A stretch of DNA of 64,000 nucleotides from Desulfitobacterium dichloroeliminans LMG P-21439 (GCF_000243135.2 NC_019903.1:1588001-1652000); one strand, 5' to 3'; positions 42,042-51,294 are shown, counted from the first letter of the stretch. A program made the numbers and translations. The notes: generated by a model from the letters alone, not told the origin.

Positions 42042-43088
42042 ATGACTTTTATTTTGACATTTGCCATTGCCTTATTCGTTGCTATTTTTGCTACTCCACT
42101 CTCGATGAAGCTAGGACGACTGTGGGGTGCGATCGACTATCCAGGCGGTCGACGTGTACATAAAACACCGGTTCCACGCATCGGAGGAATTGCCATCTAT
42201 GTGGCTTTTTGGGTTGCCGTTATTTTTATGGGGAATTGGGAACGAGAAATTTGGGGCTTGTTTTTTGGCAGTACCATCATTATGCTGGTCGGAGTATTTG
42301 ATGATATTTTTGACTTGCGCCCCATAATAAAACTGCTTTGGCAGATTGTGGCTGCTGGTTTGCTACTTTTCTTCGGTTTTTCCATGAATCAGATTTCTCT
42401 CCCCTTTGTGGGCGAACCCTTAAATTTCGCAGCCATAGGTTTGGGCTGGCTTGGCCTAGTTCTCGTTGTGATTTGGATCGTCGGGTTGGTCAATACCGTG
42501 AATATCTCCGATGGCCTAGATGGTCTAGCAGCGGGGATTTGTTTCGAAGCGGCCCTATTACTCTGTTGGTCAGCGTTTCGCATCAATGAGTTCACGGAAG
42601 CGCATCTTACTCTAGCCTTAGCGGGTGCTGCTTTAGGATTTTTATTTTTTAATTTTCATCCGGCACGCGTATTCATGGGTGATTCAGGGAGTATGTTTTT
42701 AGGGTATATTATTGGTGGAATCTCAATCATGGGTTTATTAAAAACTGCGACTATTTTAGGCTTGGTCTTTCCCTTGCTTGTCTTGGGAATGCCCCTTACG
42801 GATATGACCTTCGCTATCATTCGCAGAAAGGTGAGGGGCCTCTCGATAGCTAAAGCTGATCGAGGGCATCTCCACCATCGGTTATTGGATGCGGGTCTGA
42901 GTCAACGTCAAGCGGTGCTATTGCTTTATGGCATGAGCGGGTGCTTTGGCATTGCGGCAGTTTTAGGTGCTTTGGGTTCTTGGGTTTTAGCTGCGGCCCT
43001 CTTAATTGCTGATTTTGGTTTACTCCTAATTATTTTAATGCGCCGTGCTACCCTGCTCTCAGCCATGAGCCGAAGACACAGCAAGTGA
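42042..43088 (+). CDS. Undecaprenyl-phosphate GlcNAc-1-phosphate transferase (WecA/TagO/MraY family)
   Basis: A polytopic membrane enzyme that transfers a sugar-1-phosphate onto undecaprenyl phosphate, starting a wall-polymer or teichoic-acid-like glycan. About ten hydrophobic helices are present. Catalytic motifs are intact: DDIFDLRPIIKLLWQ (DDxxD-like), NTVNISDGLDGLAAG, FNFHPARVFMGDSGSMFLG, and the cytoplasmic HLHHRLLDAGLSQRQAVLLLY that marks the WecA/TagO rather than the MraY branch. 348 residues. A GGAGG RBS precedes the ATG. It could supply the secondary wall polymer bound by CW_binding_2 proteins such as that at 17688; this is speculative. Confidence 0.9.
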   Translation: MTFILTFAIALFVAIFATPLSMKLGRLWGAIDYPGGRRVHKTPVPRIGGIAIYVAFWVAVIFMGNWEREIWGLFFGSTIIMLVGVFDDIFDLRPIIKLLWQIVAAGLLLFFGFSMNQISLPFVGEPLNFAAIGLGWLGLVLVVIWIVGLVNTVNISDGLDGLAAGICFEAALLLCWSAFRINEFTEAHLTLALAGAALGFLFFNFHPARVFMGDSGSMFLGYIIGGISIMGLLKTATILGLVFPLLVLGMPLTDMTFAIIRRKVRGLSIAKADRGHLHHRLLDAGLSQRQAVLLLYGMSGCFGIAAVLGALGSWVLAAALLIADFGLLLIILMRRATLLSAMSRRHSK

Positions 43089-43132
43089 AGGGTTCGCCGC
43101 TAGAGAATACTATGCCTTAAGGAGCTGATAAA

Positions 43133-43834
43133 ATGGAAATTCGTTTTCATGGTCACGCTTGTTTTGAAATCATAGGTGAACAAGGAAGAATTCTTATTGA
43201 CCCTTTTCTTAGGGACAACCCTACTGCAGATATCGGACCTGAAGAATTTACCCATTTGGATGGTATTTTAGTTTCCCATGGCCACGCGGATCACTTAGGT
43301 GATGCTATCGAGATTTCCCGGAAAACCGGAGCTCCTATCATTGGGGTGTTTGAACTGGCACGCTTGTGTGCGAAGTATGGAGCAAACACTCATGCTATGC
43401 ATATTGGCGGTAAGCATACCTTCAACTTTGGCACGGTCCGTTTGACGCAAGCACTCCACGGGTCTGTATTTGAGCCGCGAGAGGAAGAGGAATCCTATAC
43501 TTATGCAGGCCTAGCCTGCGGATTCTTAATTCAGATGGAGGGAAAGTGGCTTTATCATGCAGGGGATACAGGGTTATTCGGTGATATGGAGTTGATCGGA
43601 CGCCGACATCCTCTGGAAGTGGCTATCCTACCAATTGGAGATAACTATACCATGGGACAAGAGGAAGCTGTCTATGCTACTAACCTTTTGCGACCGAAGG
43701 TTGTCATCCCTATGCACTATAGCACCTTTCCCTTGATCCAACAGGACCCAGCGGAGTTTGTCGATCTCTTGGATCGTAAATTTCCGGCCAGCAAAGGAAA
43801 AATACTTATTCCCGGTCAGTCGCTTATGATTTGA
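43133..43834 (+). CDS. UPF0173 metallo-beta-lactamase-fold hydrolase
   Basis: A cytoplasmic metal-dependent hydrolase of unknown substrate. The zinc ligands are visible: SHGHADHLGD, a His in TQALHGS, GDTGLFGDM and a C-terminal His in VIPMHYSTFPL. The start MEIRFHGHACFEI is the family's hallmark. 233 residues, normal. It lies 45 bp after the WecA/TagO-type gene on the same strand and is followed by a terminator, so the two may be co-transcribed. Confidence 0.92.
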   Translation: MEIRFHGHACFEIIGEQGRILIDPFLRDNPTADIGPEEFTHLDGILVSHGHADHLGDAIEISRKTGAPIIGVFELARLCAKYGANTHAMHIGGKHTFNFGTVRLTQALHGSVFEPREEEESYTYAGLACGFLIQMEGKWLYHAGDTGLFGDMELIGRRHPLEVAILPIGDNYTMGQEEAVYATNLLRPKVVIPMHYSTFPLIQQDPAEFVDLLDRKFPASKGKILIPGQSLMI

Positions 43835-43858
43835 GGACTTTAAAATATTCGCATTGAG

Positions 43859-43890
43859 ATGCCTGTTCATATTGAGCAGGTATTTTTTTT
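43859..43890 (+). terminator. Intrinsic terminator
   Basis: ATGCCTGTTC pairs with GAGCAGGTAT (two G-U pairs), followed by T8. Confidence 0.85.
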
Positions 43891-43928
43891 GTGGTTTAGG
43901 AAAAACTCTACTAAAGGAGTTGATTCAC

Positions 43929-44063
43929 ATGACACGTAGACCTTGTGCCGCAAATTGCTCATATTACCTTGAGGGTCGCTGTCGCTTAAAACAACAGCCC
44001 ATTGAAAGAAAACATTTCTGCCCTTATTTTGATGCCCATAGTATGAGTAGGGGGATGATTTGA
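43929..44063 (+). CDS. Small Cys-rich hypothetical protein
   Basis: A 44-residue peptide, MTRRPCAANCSYYLEGRC..., with four cysteines in the pattern C-x3-C-x7-C-x13-C, which suggests a metal-binding or disulphide-stapled mini-domain. I do not know the family. A good AAAGGAG (43913-43919) sits 9 nt before the ATG. Its stop codon overlaps the ATG of the next gene (TGATG), a sign that it is really translated and coupled to the spore protein. A role in the spore is possible by association only. Confidence 0.65.
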   Translation: MTRRPCAANCSYYLEGRCRLKQQPIERKHFCPYFDAHSMSRGMI

Positions 44064-44272
44064 TGAAGGAGAAAAAGATAAAGTTAAAAAGAACGGATCT
44101 CCTAGAGGATTTGAAGATGGAGATTGCTGCTGAGTTAGGTTTGCTTGACCAAGTAAGGGTAAAGGGGTGGCATTCCCTCTCTGCGAAGGATGCCGGAAAA
44201 ATAGGCGGGATCATGACACAGCGGATGAAAAATAAAAGTTCCAACCATTTGTCAAATCAATCCGAAGAGTAA
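44063..44272 (+). CDS. Small acid-soluble spore protein, alpha/beta type (SspF-like)
   Basis: A DNA-coating protein of the forespore, about 69 residues. The conserved part runs DLKMEIAAELGLLDQVRVKG then WHSLSAKDAGKIGGIMTQRM, closely like the SspF/alpha-beta SASP pattern (ELxxELG...GW...AKDAGxxGG). A basic head and a short Ser/Asn-rich tail flank it. The ATG overlaps the TGA of the preceding Cys-rich gene. Expression is expected late in sporulation under sigma-G, but no promoter of that class was identified. Confidence 0.82.
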   Translation: MKEKKIKLKRTDLLEDLKMEIAAELGLLDQVRVKGWHSLSAKDAGKIGGIMTQRMKNKSSNHLSNQSEE

Positions 44273-44339
44273 ATAGCATGCATTATATAACAGATTCAAT
44301 TTCGACAATTAATTTTTCAAAATGGGATGGCAATATGAC

Positions 44340-44376
44340 TTTCAGACCGTCAACTGTGATATAATTAAGTCTGAAA
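44340..44376 (+). promoter_or_regulatory. Promoter -10 inside an 8-bp inverted repeat, upstream of the YtoI-like gene
   Basis: TTTCAGAC (44340-44347) and GTCTGAAA (44369-44376) are perfect inverted copies flanking a TATAAT at 44360-44365. A protein bound there would block the promoter. The downstream gene encodes a DNA-binding-type regulator, so autorepression is possible. Confidence 0.5.
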
Positions 44377-44404
44377 TCGCTTGAAAGAGTAGGGAGCGTT
44401 ACGA

Positions 44405-45718
44405 TTGAGTCAGACGAAACATCAACAAATTTTAAGCTTTATTGAAGGCCTTGCTGTAGGTAGCAAGGTATCTGTTCGCTTTATTGCGAAAGAGCTGGAC
44501 GTGAGTGAAGGCACTGCTTACCGGGCAATCAAAGAGGCAGAAAATAAAGGTTATGTGCGTTCCATCCCCAAAGTAGGAACCATACGTATTGAAGGAGCAA
44601 AAGAGCGACGCATTGAAGATCTAACCTTGCGTGAAGTCTCCCAAATTGTCGAAGGAATTGTTCTTTGTGGTTTTGAAAGTCTTGATAATTCACCCAATAA
44701 GTTCTTGATTGCAGCCATGGAATTGGATGCCATGGAACGCTACTTGGAAGAAGATGCCTTATGTATCGTGGGTAATCGTCACGATGCGCAGATGATGGCC
44801 TTACAGATGGGTTCTCCTCTTCTCATTACCGGAGGATTTGAGCCTCAAGATGATATCATCCAGCAAGCTAAGGAAAAGCACTTAGCCATAATTCAGTCCC
44901 CTTATGACACCTTTGCTGTGACCACAATGATCAACCGGGCACTTTATGATCGCTTGATTGAGAAAGAACTGATTCTGGTTGAGGATATCATGGTCAAGGA
45001 TGTCAACTACCTAACTACCGATGGTACCGTGGGAGACTGGCATGAGCTATCGCAAAAAACCAGCCATAGTCGTTTTCCTGTCGTTGATGAAAACAAGATA
45101 GTGGTTGGGATGATTACGGCTATTGATGTGGCAAGTGCGGATACGAGTACTTCCGTAGTCGATGTAATGAACCCCAGCCCTTACGTGGTAGGCCGCGAAG
45201 ACTCAGTGACACATATCTCTCGGATCATGCTTTGGGAAGGTTGGGAGATTGCTGCAGTCGTGGATCAGGGAGCTCTGATCGGCATAATTAGCCTGCAGGA
45301 TGTACTGGAAGCTTATCAACAGATTCAGAAGCAACCTCAGTTCGGTGAAACTGTAGACAATTTGATTCTAAGCGGGTTTCGCTATGTTGAGGATCCCGAG
45401 TTTCTGACGATTGAGGGTGAGATTACCCGGTTCATGATCAATGAGTTCGGCTCGGCAAGCGCGGGTGTCTTAGTGACTCTGATGAATATGGCCGGTTATA
45501 TTGCATTGCGTAAGAAGTATCGATTGGATGCTATTACTGAGAACTTCACCTTTTATCAACTCCAGCCGATTCCGGTAGGGACTGAAATACGCATAACTGT
45601 TAAATTACTGCTCGTTGCTAAGAAGCATTGCAACATTGAAATCGATGTGTATGCCAATAATCAGCTCTTAGCTAAAGCTCTAATGACAGCAAGAATGGGC
45701 GATAAAAAAGCTTCTTAA
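44405..45718 (+). CDS. YtoI-like regulator: wHTH + DRTGG + two CBS + hotdog
   Basis: A four-module cytoplasmic protein of 437 residues. Residues 5-60 form a winged helix (VSVRFIAKELDVSEGTAYRAIKEAE). Residues 70-185 resemble a DRTGG domain (ALCIVGNRHDAQMMAL...LLITGG). Residues 190-310 are a CBS pair (VEDIMVKDVNYL, VVDVMNPSPYVV), which often bind adenine nucleotides. Residues 325-430 are a hotdog/MaoC-like thioesterase-fold domain. This matches Bacillus YtoI, of unknown target. The first codon is TTG at 44405, preceded by AGGGAG. As in Bacillus, a dnaE gene is close by. Confidence 0.87.
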   Translation: MSQTKHQQILSFIEGLAVGSKVSVRFIAKELDVSEGTAYRAIKEAENKGYVRSIPKVGTIRIEGAKERRIEDLTLREVSQIVEGIVLCGFESLDNSPNKFLIAAMELDAMERYLEEDALCIVGNRHDAQMMALQMGSPLLITGGFEPQDDIIQQAKEKHLAIIQSPYDTFAVTTMINRALYDRLIEKELILVEDIMVKDVNYLTTDGTVGDWHELSQKTSHSRFPVVDENKIVVGMITAIDVASADTSTSVVDVMNPSPYVVGREDSVTHISRIMLWEGWEIAAVVDQGALIGIISLQDVLEAYQQIQKQPQFGETVDNLILSGFRYVEDPEFLTIEGEITRFMINEFGSASAGVLVTLMNMAGYIALRKKYRLDAITENFTFYQLQPIPVGTEIRITVKLLLVAKKHCNIEIDVYANNQLLAKALMTARMGDKKAS

Positions 45719-45731
45719 ACTTATCCAATGC

Positions 45732-45768
45732 AAAATGTGCTAATCAGCAGTGATTAGCACATTTTCAT
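45732..45768 (+). terminator. Intrinsic terminator
   Basis: The perfect arms AAAATGTGCTAATCA and TGATTAGCACATTTT flank a 4-nt loop. Confidence 0.85.
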
Positions 45769-45927
45769 TGTCATAATTTATGAGTCACCAGAGACCGCTA
45801 AGATTTGCTATACTTGTTATTGAAAACTAATGGACTACACACTGGAAAAGACTTAAAATAAAGTTATAATCAGACTTTTAATGCGTTAGACATTAAGTTG
45901 ATGACATTCGGAAGGAGGCATCGCTAA

Positions 45928-48900
45928 GTGGCATTTGCTCATCTTCATGTTCATACAGAATATAGTCTGCTTGATGGGGCAGCTCGGGTCGAGAAATTGG
46001 TGAAAAAGGCGGCTGAGCTTGGCATGCCGGCCGTGGCCATCACGGATCACGGCGTGATGTATGGGGTCATCGACTTTTACAAGGCATGTAAGAAAGCAGG
46101 AATAAAGCCTATCATTGGCTGTGAAGTATATGTGGCACCTCATCGGCGAACCGAGCGGGTGCCTGGTCGCGATGACAACAATCGCCATCTGGTGCTGTTG
46201 GCTGAAAATGAGGAGGGCTACAAAAATCTCATCAAATTAGTTTCAATGGCTCATGTGGACGGCTTTTATTATAAGCCCCGGGTGGATAAGGATATTTTAA
46301 GAAAGCATAGTCAAGGACTCATTGCTTTGGGAGCCTGTTTAGCCGGAGAAGTATCGGAGTATATTTTAAATAATCAATTAGAGACTGCCATTAAGAGCGC
46401 TCTGGAATATGAAGATATTTTCGGAAAAGGGAACTTCTTCCTAGAGGTTCAAGACCACGGACTTGAGGAACAGCAACGTGTAAATGCGGGAATGTTCCAG
46501 GTACATAAAAGAACGGGTATCCCCATGGTAGCTACCAATGACGTCCACTATGTTAACCGAGAGGACGCCTTTATTCAAGATGTGCTGATTTGTATTCAGA
46601 CGGGTAAAAATCTCACTGATTCCTCCCGTATGAGTTTTTCCAGTGAGGAATTTTTCTTGAAATCCGAAGAGGAAATGAATCTTCTCTTTGGGGAACATCC
46701 GGAGATTTTGGCGAACACCGCTGAGATTGCTGAGCGCTGTCAGGTGGATTTTAAGTTTGGGGACCATTATCTTCCGGATTTCGAGGTGCCTGAGGGCTAT
46801 ACCCTAGATACTTATTTGCGACAAAAATGCTATGAGGCTTTCCCACGCTTCTACCCGAATCAGACTACCGAGGAGACGGAGCGTCTGGAATATGAGCTGG
46901 GAGTTATAGCCCAAACAGGATTCTCCGGTTATTTTCTGATTGTGGCTGACTTTTGCCAGTATGCTCGCCAAAATGATATTGCCGTAGGCCCGGGACGCGG
47001 TTCGGCTGCTGCTAGCATGGTGGCTTACCTTATGCGGATTACCACGGTAGAACCTATGCAGCATGATTTGCTTTTTGAGCGCTTTTTGAATCCGGAGCGA
47101 GTGAGCATGCCGGATATAGATATAGACTTTGACCCAGAAGGGCGAGAACGAGTCATCCACTACGTGATGGAAAAGTATGGTGCGGATAAGGTCTGCCAAA
47201 TCATCACCTTTGGAACGATGGGAGCCAAAGCAGCTATTCGCGATGTCGGTCGAGTTCTGGGCATTCCCCTGGCTAGAGTGGACAAGGTAGCCAAAGCTAT
47301 CCCCTCTGATTTAGGGATGACTCTGGAAAAGGCCCTTGCCGTATCCCCGGATTTGGGCAAGCTTGTGGAAGAGGATGGGGAGATCAAAAAGCTCTATGAT
47401 ATAGCTCGGGCCCTTGAAGGAATGCCGCGTCACTTTTCAACCCATGCCGCAGGGGTGGTGATTGCCAAGGACGCCTTAGATACCTATATCCCTTTGCAGA
47501 GAACCTCTGACGGGGGCTTTACTATGACCCAGTTTCCCATGAAGACGGTAGAAGAGGTTGGCCTTCTCAAAATGGACTTTTTGGGGTTGCGCAACTTGAC
47601 CATCATTCAAGAGGCCTTGCATCAAATTCAGGAAAACTGCCACGAGACTATAGATTTACAAGAGTTGCCCCTCGATGATCAGTCAACCTACGAGATGCTT
47701 TCTATGGGGAACAGCACCGGGGTGTTTCAATTGGAAAGTGGGGGCATGCGCAATGTCCTTAAAGATCTAAGACCTTCCTGTTTTGAAGATATAATTGCTG
47801 TGATTTCCTTGTTTCGGCCGGGTCCGATGGAACAGATTCCGGAATTTATTCGCCGTAAACATGGTGGCGCCATCTCGTATATTCACCCTAAGCTAGAGCC
47901 AATCCTCAAAAGCACCTATGGGATTATCGTCTATCAAGAGCAGGTCATGCAGATTGCTCGCGATCTTGCCGGCTATTCTTTGGGACGAGCGGATTTACTG
48001 CGTCGAGCTATGGGAAAAAAGAAGATGGAGATCATGGAAGAAGAGCGACAAAGCTTTATCTATGGTTTGAAAAGCTCCACGGGAGAAGAGGTTATACCCG
48101 GCGCCTTAAAGTACGGGCTGACAGAACACGAGGCTGGGGAAATCTTCGACTTAATGGCAAAATTCGCTGAGTATGGCTTTAACAAGGGCCATGCGACAGC
48201 CTATGCCTTCATCTCTTATCAGACGGCTTATCTGAAAGCAAATTATCCTTTGGAGTTCAACGCAGCATTAATTAGTACTGTCATGAATTCAGCAGACAAG
48301 GTTTCCTTTTATATTCATGATGCACGGCAAAGCGGGATTGAGATTCTACCGCCGGATGTCCAATGCAGTCAAGTAGGCTTCAGTATCGAGGGTCAAGGGA
48401 TCCGCTTTGGCTTAGGGGCCATTCGTAACGTGGGTGTGAATGTGGTAGAAAAGATTATTGAAGCTCGTGAAGAGGGGCCCTTTACATCACTCTATGATTT
48501 CTGCATTCGAGTGGATGCTAAGGTCTTAAATAAACGCGTCTTGGAAAGTTTGTTAAGAGCTGGGGCCTTTAGCTCAATATGTCAAAGGGCTCAAGGAATA
48601 GTGGCTCTGGATTCCGTTCTAGAAATGGCTCAACAGCGACAGAAGGACAAGGAAAGCGGGCAGTTTTCATTATTTGATTTTGGTGATTCGCTCGATGAAG
48701 GGGTTGCCCTCCCTGATGTGGAAGAGTATGCACCCCAAGAGCTCCTGGCTATGGAAAAGGAGTACCTTGGCCTTTATCTCAGTGGTCACCCTCTGGAAAG
48801 TGTGCTTCCGAAGTTGAAGAATGCTACTTCTGGGGATATTTTGACTTGTCTCGAAGGGGATGAAGAAAAGAAGGTTATCCTGGGGGGAATTGTTACCGGC

Positions 48901-49458
48901 TACCGTACTACAGTGACTAAACGCGGTGAAATGATGGCCAGCTTTGTGTTGGAGGATTTAACCGGAACAATCGATGTCCTTGTCTTTCCAAGAATTTTTG
49001 CCCAAAGTGCGCGGCTGACAAATGATCAGCTTGTGGTGATTGAAGGAAGATATAATATCCGGGATGAGGAACGAAAGATCTTCGCAGAACGAATCACGGA
49101 TCTTGAGAATGCTGCCGAACGTACTAAACCCCTAGGTAATAAGGAATTCTCAGGCAGAAAGACCTCCCTTAGTTTAAGGCAGTCCATTGAACCTGGAAAT
49201 CCACATCCCATTTCACCTCATCCATCCCGGAAACTTTATCTGCGCTTTCCCTGTGCCGAGACCCCACTACTCGAGGAGATTTTACCTGTACTTCGTCAAT
49301 ACTCCGGCCCCAATCCCGTCCTTTTCTTTTTCGAAGAGGATAAAAAACTGGTACAAGGAAAACGCGAATTTTGGGTGAAGGATATAGAGGAATTAGTTCA
49401 AGACTTGTCAAACATACTAGGAGAAGGAAATGTTGCATGGAAGGCTAATTCCATGTAA
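45928..49458 (+). CDS. dnaE: DNA polymerase III alpha subunit, DnaE type
   Basis: A replicative/lagging-strand polymerase of 1176 residues. The N-terminal PHP domain begins HLHVHTEYSLLDGAAR. The palm has GPGRGSAAASMVAYLM and the catalytic Asp pair in PDIDIDFDPEGRERVI, followed by RHFSTHAAGVVI, GVFQLESGGM, FRPGPMEQIPEFI and YGFNKGHATAYAFISYQTAYLKANYP. A helix-hairpin-helix region and an OB domain (GGIVTGYRTTVTKRGEMMASFVLED) lie near the end, and the last 100 residues are a variable tau-binding-like tail. It starts at GTG 45928 after GGAAGGAGG. In Firmicutes a PolC enzyme normally coexists, but it is not in this window. Confidence 0.97.
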   Translation: MAFAHLHVHTEYSLLDGAARVEKLVKKAAELGMPAVAITDHGVMYGVIDFYKACKKAGIKPIIGCEVYVAPHRRTERVPGRDDNNRHLVLLAENEEGYKNLIKLVSMAHVDGFYYKPRVDKDILRKHSQGLIALGACLAGEVSEYILNNQLETAIKSALEYEDIFGKGNFFLEVQDHGLEEQQRVNAGMFQVHKRTGIPMVATNDVHYVNREDAFIQDVLICIQTGKNLTDSSRMSFSSEEFFLKSEEEMNLLFGEHPEILANTAEIAERCQVDFKFGDHYLPDFEVPEGYTLDTYLRQKCYEAFPRFYPNQTTEETERLEYELGVIAQTGFSGYFLIVADFCQYARQNDIAVGPGRGSAAASMVAYLMRITTVEPMQHDLLFERFLNPERVSMPDIDIDFDPEGRERVIHYVMEKYGADKVCQIITFGTMGAKAAIRDVGRVLGIPLARVDKVAKAIPSDLGMTLEKALAVSPDLGKLVEEDGEIKKLYDIARALEGMPRHFSTHAAGVVIAKDALDTYIPLQRTSDGGFTMTQFPMKTVEEVGLLKMDFLGLRNLTIIQEALHQIQENCHETIDLQELPLDDQSTYEMLSMGNSTGVFQLESGGMRNVLKDLRPSCFEDIIAVISLFRPGPMEQIPEFIRRKHGGAISYIHPKLEPILKSTYGIIVYQEQVMQIARDLAGYSLGRADLLRRAMGKKKMEIMEEERQSFIYGLKSSTGEEVIPGALKYGLTEHEAGEIFDLMAKFAEYGFNKGHATAYAFISYQTAYLKANYPLEFNAALISTVMNSADKVSFYIHDARQSGIEILPPDVQCSQVGFSIEGQGIRFGLGAIRNVGVNVVEKIIEAREEGPFTSLYDFCIRVDAKVLNKRVLESLLRAGAFSSICQRAQGIVALDSVLEMAQQRQKDKESGQFSLFDFGDSLDEGVALPDVEEYAPQELLAMEKEYLGLYLSGHPLESVLPKLKNATSGDILTCLEGDEEKKVILGGIVTGYRTTVTKRGEMMASFVLEDLTGTIDVLVFPRIFAQSARLTNDQLVVIEGRYNIRDEERKIFAERITDLENAAERTKPLGNKEFSGRKTSLSLRQSIEPGNPHPISPHPSRKLYLRFPCAETPLLEEILPVLRQYSGPNPVLFFFEEDKKLVQGKREFWVKDIEELVQDLSNILGEGNVAWKANSM

Positions 49459-49484
49459 ATGCGATAGGAAAAGGAGCAGGACTA

Positions 49485-49973
49485 GTGCGTATTGCAATAT
49501 ATCCCGGAACATTTGACCCAGTGACCAATGGACATCTCGATATTCTTAAACGAGTTACAGCATTTTTCGATGAGGTCATCGTTGCGGTGGCTGTGGACAG
49601 CAATAAAGCCACCCTCTTTTCCTTGGAAGAGCGCATTAAGCTTTTAGAAACATCCACTGAAGATATGCCCCATGTGAAGGTAAAAGGTTTCGAGGGACTT
49701 ACGGTTGAATTTGCCAGAGAATGGGGAGCTAGTGCTATCATACGTGGTCTGAGAGCTATGCAGGATTTTGAGTATGAATTCCAATTAGCTCTGATGAATA
49801 AAAAGCTGGCCAAGGATATTGAAACAATTTTTCTGATGACTCAAAGCGAATATTCTTTCATTAGCTCGAGCTCCATTAAATGGGTTGCAAGTTTAGATGG
49901 AAGTATCAGCGAATTTGTTCCCTCGAATGTGGAAGAAGCTATTTATGCGAAATATCATCAGGATGAAGAATAA
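49485..49973 (+). CDS. coaD: Phosphopantetheine adenylyltransferase
   Basis: Converts 4'-phosphopantetheine and ATP to dephospho-CoA, the penultimate step of CoA synthesis. The nucleotidyltransferase motif YPGTFDPVTNGHLDIL (T/HxGH), the IRGLRAMQDFEYEFQLALMN substrate segment and the ISSSSIKW ISxTxxR-like motif are complete. 162 residues, standard. It starts at GTG 49485 with AAAGGAGCAGG, 26 bp after dnaE, so it may be read through from dnaE. The last enzyme of the pathway, CoaE, is at 61470. Confidence 0.96.
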   Translation: MRIAIYPGTFDPVTNGHLDILKRVTAFFDEVIVAVAVDSNKATLFSLEERIKLLETSTEDMPHVKVKGFEGLTVEFAREWGASAIIRGLRAMQDFEYEFQLALMNKKLAKDIETIFLMTQSEYSFISSSSIKWVASLDGSISEFVPSNVEEAIYAKYHQDEE

Positions 49974-50023
49974 GGCATATCTCATAGCATATATCCTGAA
50001 TGAGTGACAATAGACAGGCTCGG

Positions 50024-50052
50024 TTGCAAGATATTTAGCCCTGTGTTATTAT
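50024..50052 (+). promoter_or_regulatory. Promoter upstream of the DUF2007-accD-accA operon
   Basis: TTGCAA at 50024-50029, a 17-nt spacer and TATTAT at 50047-50052, giving a leader of about 100 nt. Confidence 0.55.
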
Positions 50053-50106
50053 GAAAAATATTAGCTGGTCTCTAAATCTACACTTGATTTGCTCCTAACG
50101 GTATTT

Positions 50107-50144
50107 AACATATCCATAGATTAACGGGTATGTTTCTCTTTTTG
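50107..50144 (+). terminator. Terminator-like hairpin in the accDA leader
   Basis: AACATATCC pairs with GGGTATGTT (one G-T pair), followed by TCTCTTTTT. It lies after the putative promoter and just before the AAGGAGG RBS, so it may act as an attenuator, or simply end coaD read-through. Confidence 0.55.
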
Positions 50145-50161
50145 AACAAGGAGGATTCGCC

Positions 50162-50362
50162 ATGTGGACCGTTATCTATATTGCGCCTAATAAGGTAATT
50201 GCTGAAAAGTATAAAAAGTCTCTTAGTGACGAAGGAATGCTAGTACAACTTCGTCCCATTGGTTCTTCTCACTTAGGGGATCACGCTTCGGTCGAAATTT
50301 TAGTACCTGAGTCAGAAGCGGAAGAAGCCCATGAAATTATCACTAGCTATATGGGGAGCTAG
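50162..50362 (+). CDS. Small DUF2007-like protein
   Basis: A 66-residue protein, [20 protein letters not shown]..., with a ferredoxin-like beta-alpha-beta pattern and no cysteines. It resembles the DUF2007 'putative signal transducing' group, though I am not certain. The strong AAGGAGG RBS and the 2-bp gap to accD show that it is translated and belongs to the same operon. The position implies a link with fatty-acid initiation, perhaps regulatory, but this is association only. Confidence 0.75.
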   Translation: MWTVIYIAPNKVIAEKYKKSLSDEGMLVQLRPIGSSHLGDHASVEILVPESEAEEAHEIITSYMGS

Positions 50363-50364
50363 AC

Positions 50365-51294
50365 ATGTTAAAAGATATATTCCGCAAAAAACGCAAATAC
50401 GCAACACTTAGTTCACTCCCTCCTAAACCTGTAGCTGAAGGGGAGCGGGCTTATTCATCTGTGCCTGTCGAGCAAGGGTCTTCACGTAAGGAATTGCCTG
50501 ATGGACTTTGGGCAAAATGCCCTAAATGTGGAGAAGTGCTGTTTAATAAAGATCTTGTTGAAAATCAGCGGGTTTGCGCCCAATGTAAGTATCATTTTCG
50601 GATTCCGGCTCGGGAAAGACTTAATCATCTCATTGACCCAGGGACCTTCGAGGAATGGGATAGTGAACTATTAACCATCAATCCTCTAGGGTTTCCTGAA
50701 TATGAGCAAAAGCTGGAGGAAGCCCATAAAAAGTCCGATGTTTCAGAATCCGTCTTAACGGGAAAGGCTAGTATCGAAGGATTACCCGTGGTTCTGGCTT
50801 TCAATGAAGGGAATTTTATGATGGGTAGCATGGGTTCGGTGACCGGTGAAAAAATTACCCGAGCCATTGAACGAGCTATTGAATTACGCTGTCCAGTAAT
50901 TATTTTTTCTACTTCCGGTGGTGCACGCATGCAAGAGGGTATCCTATCTTTGTATCAAATGGCTAAGACCAGTGCAGCTTTGGGCCGTTTGGCAAAAGAA
51001 CGATTGCTCTATATTTCTGTATTGACTGACCCTACCTTTGGCGGAGTTACAGCTAGTTATGCTTCTTTAGGAGATATACATATTGCTGAACCGGGTGCTT
51101 TGATTGGCTTTACCGGTCCTCGAGTCATAAAACAAACTATGCGCAAGGAACTTCCAGAAGGGGCTCAAACTGCCGAATTCAATCAAGACCATGGACAGAT
51201 TGATTGCGTGGTAGAGCGTGCCGAGATGCGTGCGACGCTAGGACGTTTATTACGCTATCATCAGGAAGGGGCAGGTTATGGCTCAACACTTTGA
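50365..51294 (+). CDS. accD: Acetyl-CoA carboxylase, carboxyltransferase subunit beta
   Basis: Together with AccA it transfers the carboxyl group from biotin to acetyl-CoA, making malonyl-CoA for fatty-acid synthesis. The N-terminal zinc ribbon is [20 protein letters not shown] plus AQCKYHF. The crotonase-fold carboxyltransferase core has [64 protein letters not shown]. 309 residues. It overlaps the start of accA by 17 bp, which suggests translational coupling and equal stoichiometry. Biotin carboxylase and carrier genes are not in the window. Confidence 0.97.
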   Translation: MLKDIFRKKRKYATLSSLPPKPVAEGERAYSSVPVEQGSSRKELPDGLWAKCPKCGEVLFNKDLVENQRVCAQCKYHFRIPARERLNHLIDPGTFEEWDSELLTINPLGFPEYEQKLEEAHKKSDVSESVLTGKASIEGLPVVLAFNEGNFMMGSMGSVTGEKITRAIERAIELRCPVIIFSTSGGARMQEGILSLYQMAKTSAALGRLAKERLLYISVLTDPTFGGVTASYASLGDIHIAEPGALIGFTGPRVIKQTMRKELPEGAQTAEFNQDHGQIDCVVERAEMRATLGRLLRYHQEGAGYGSTL

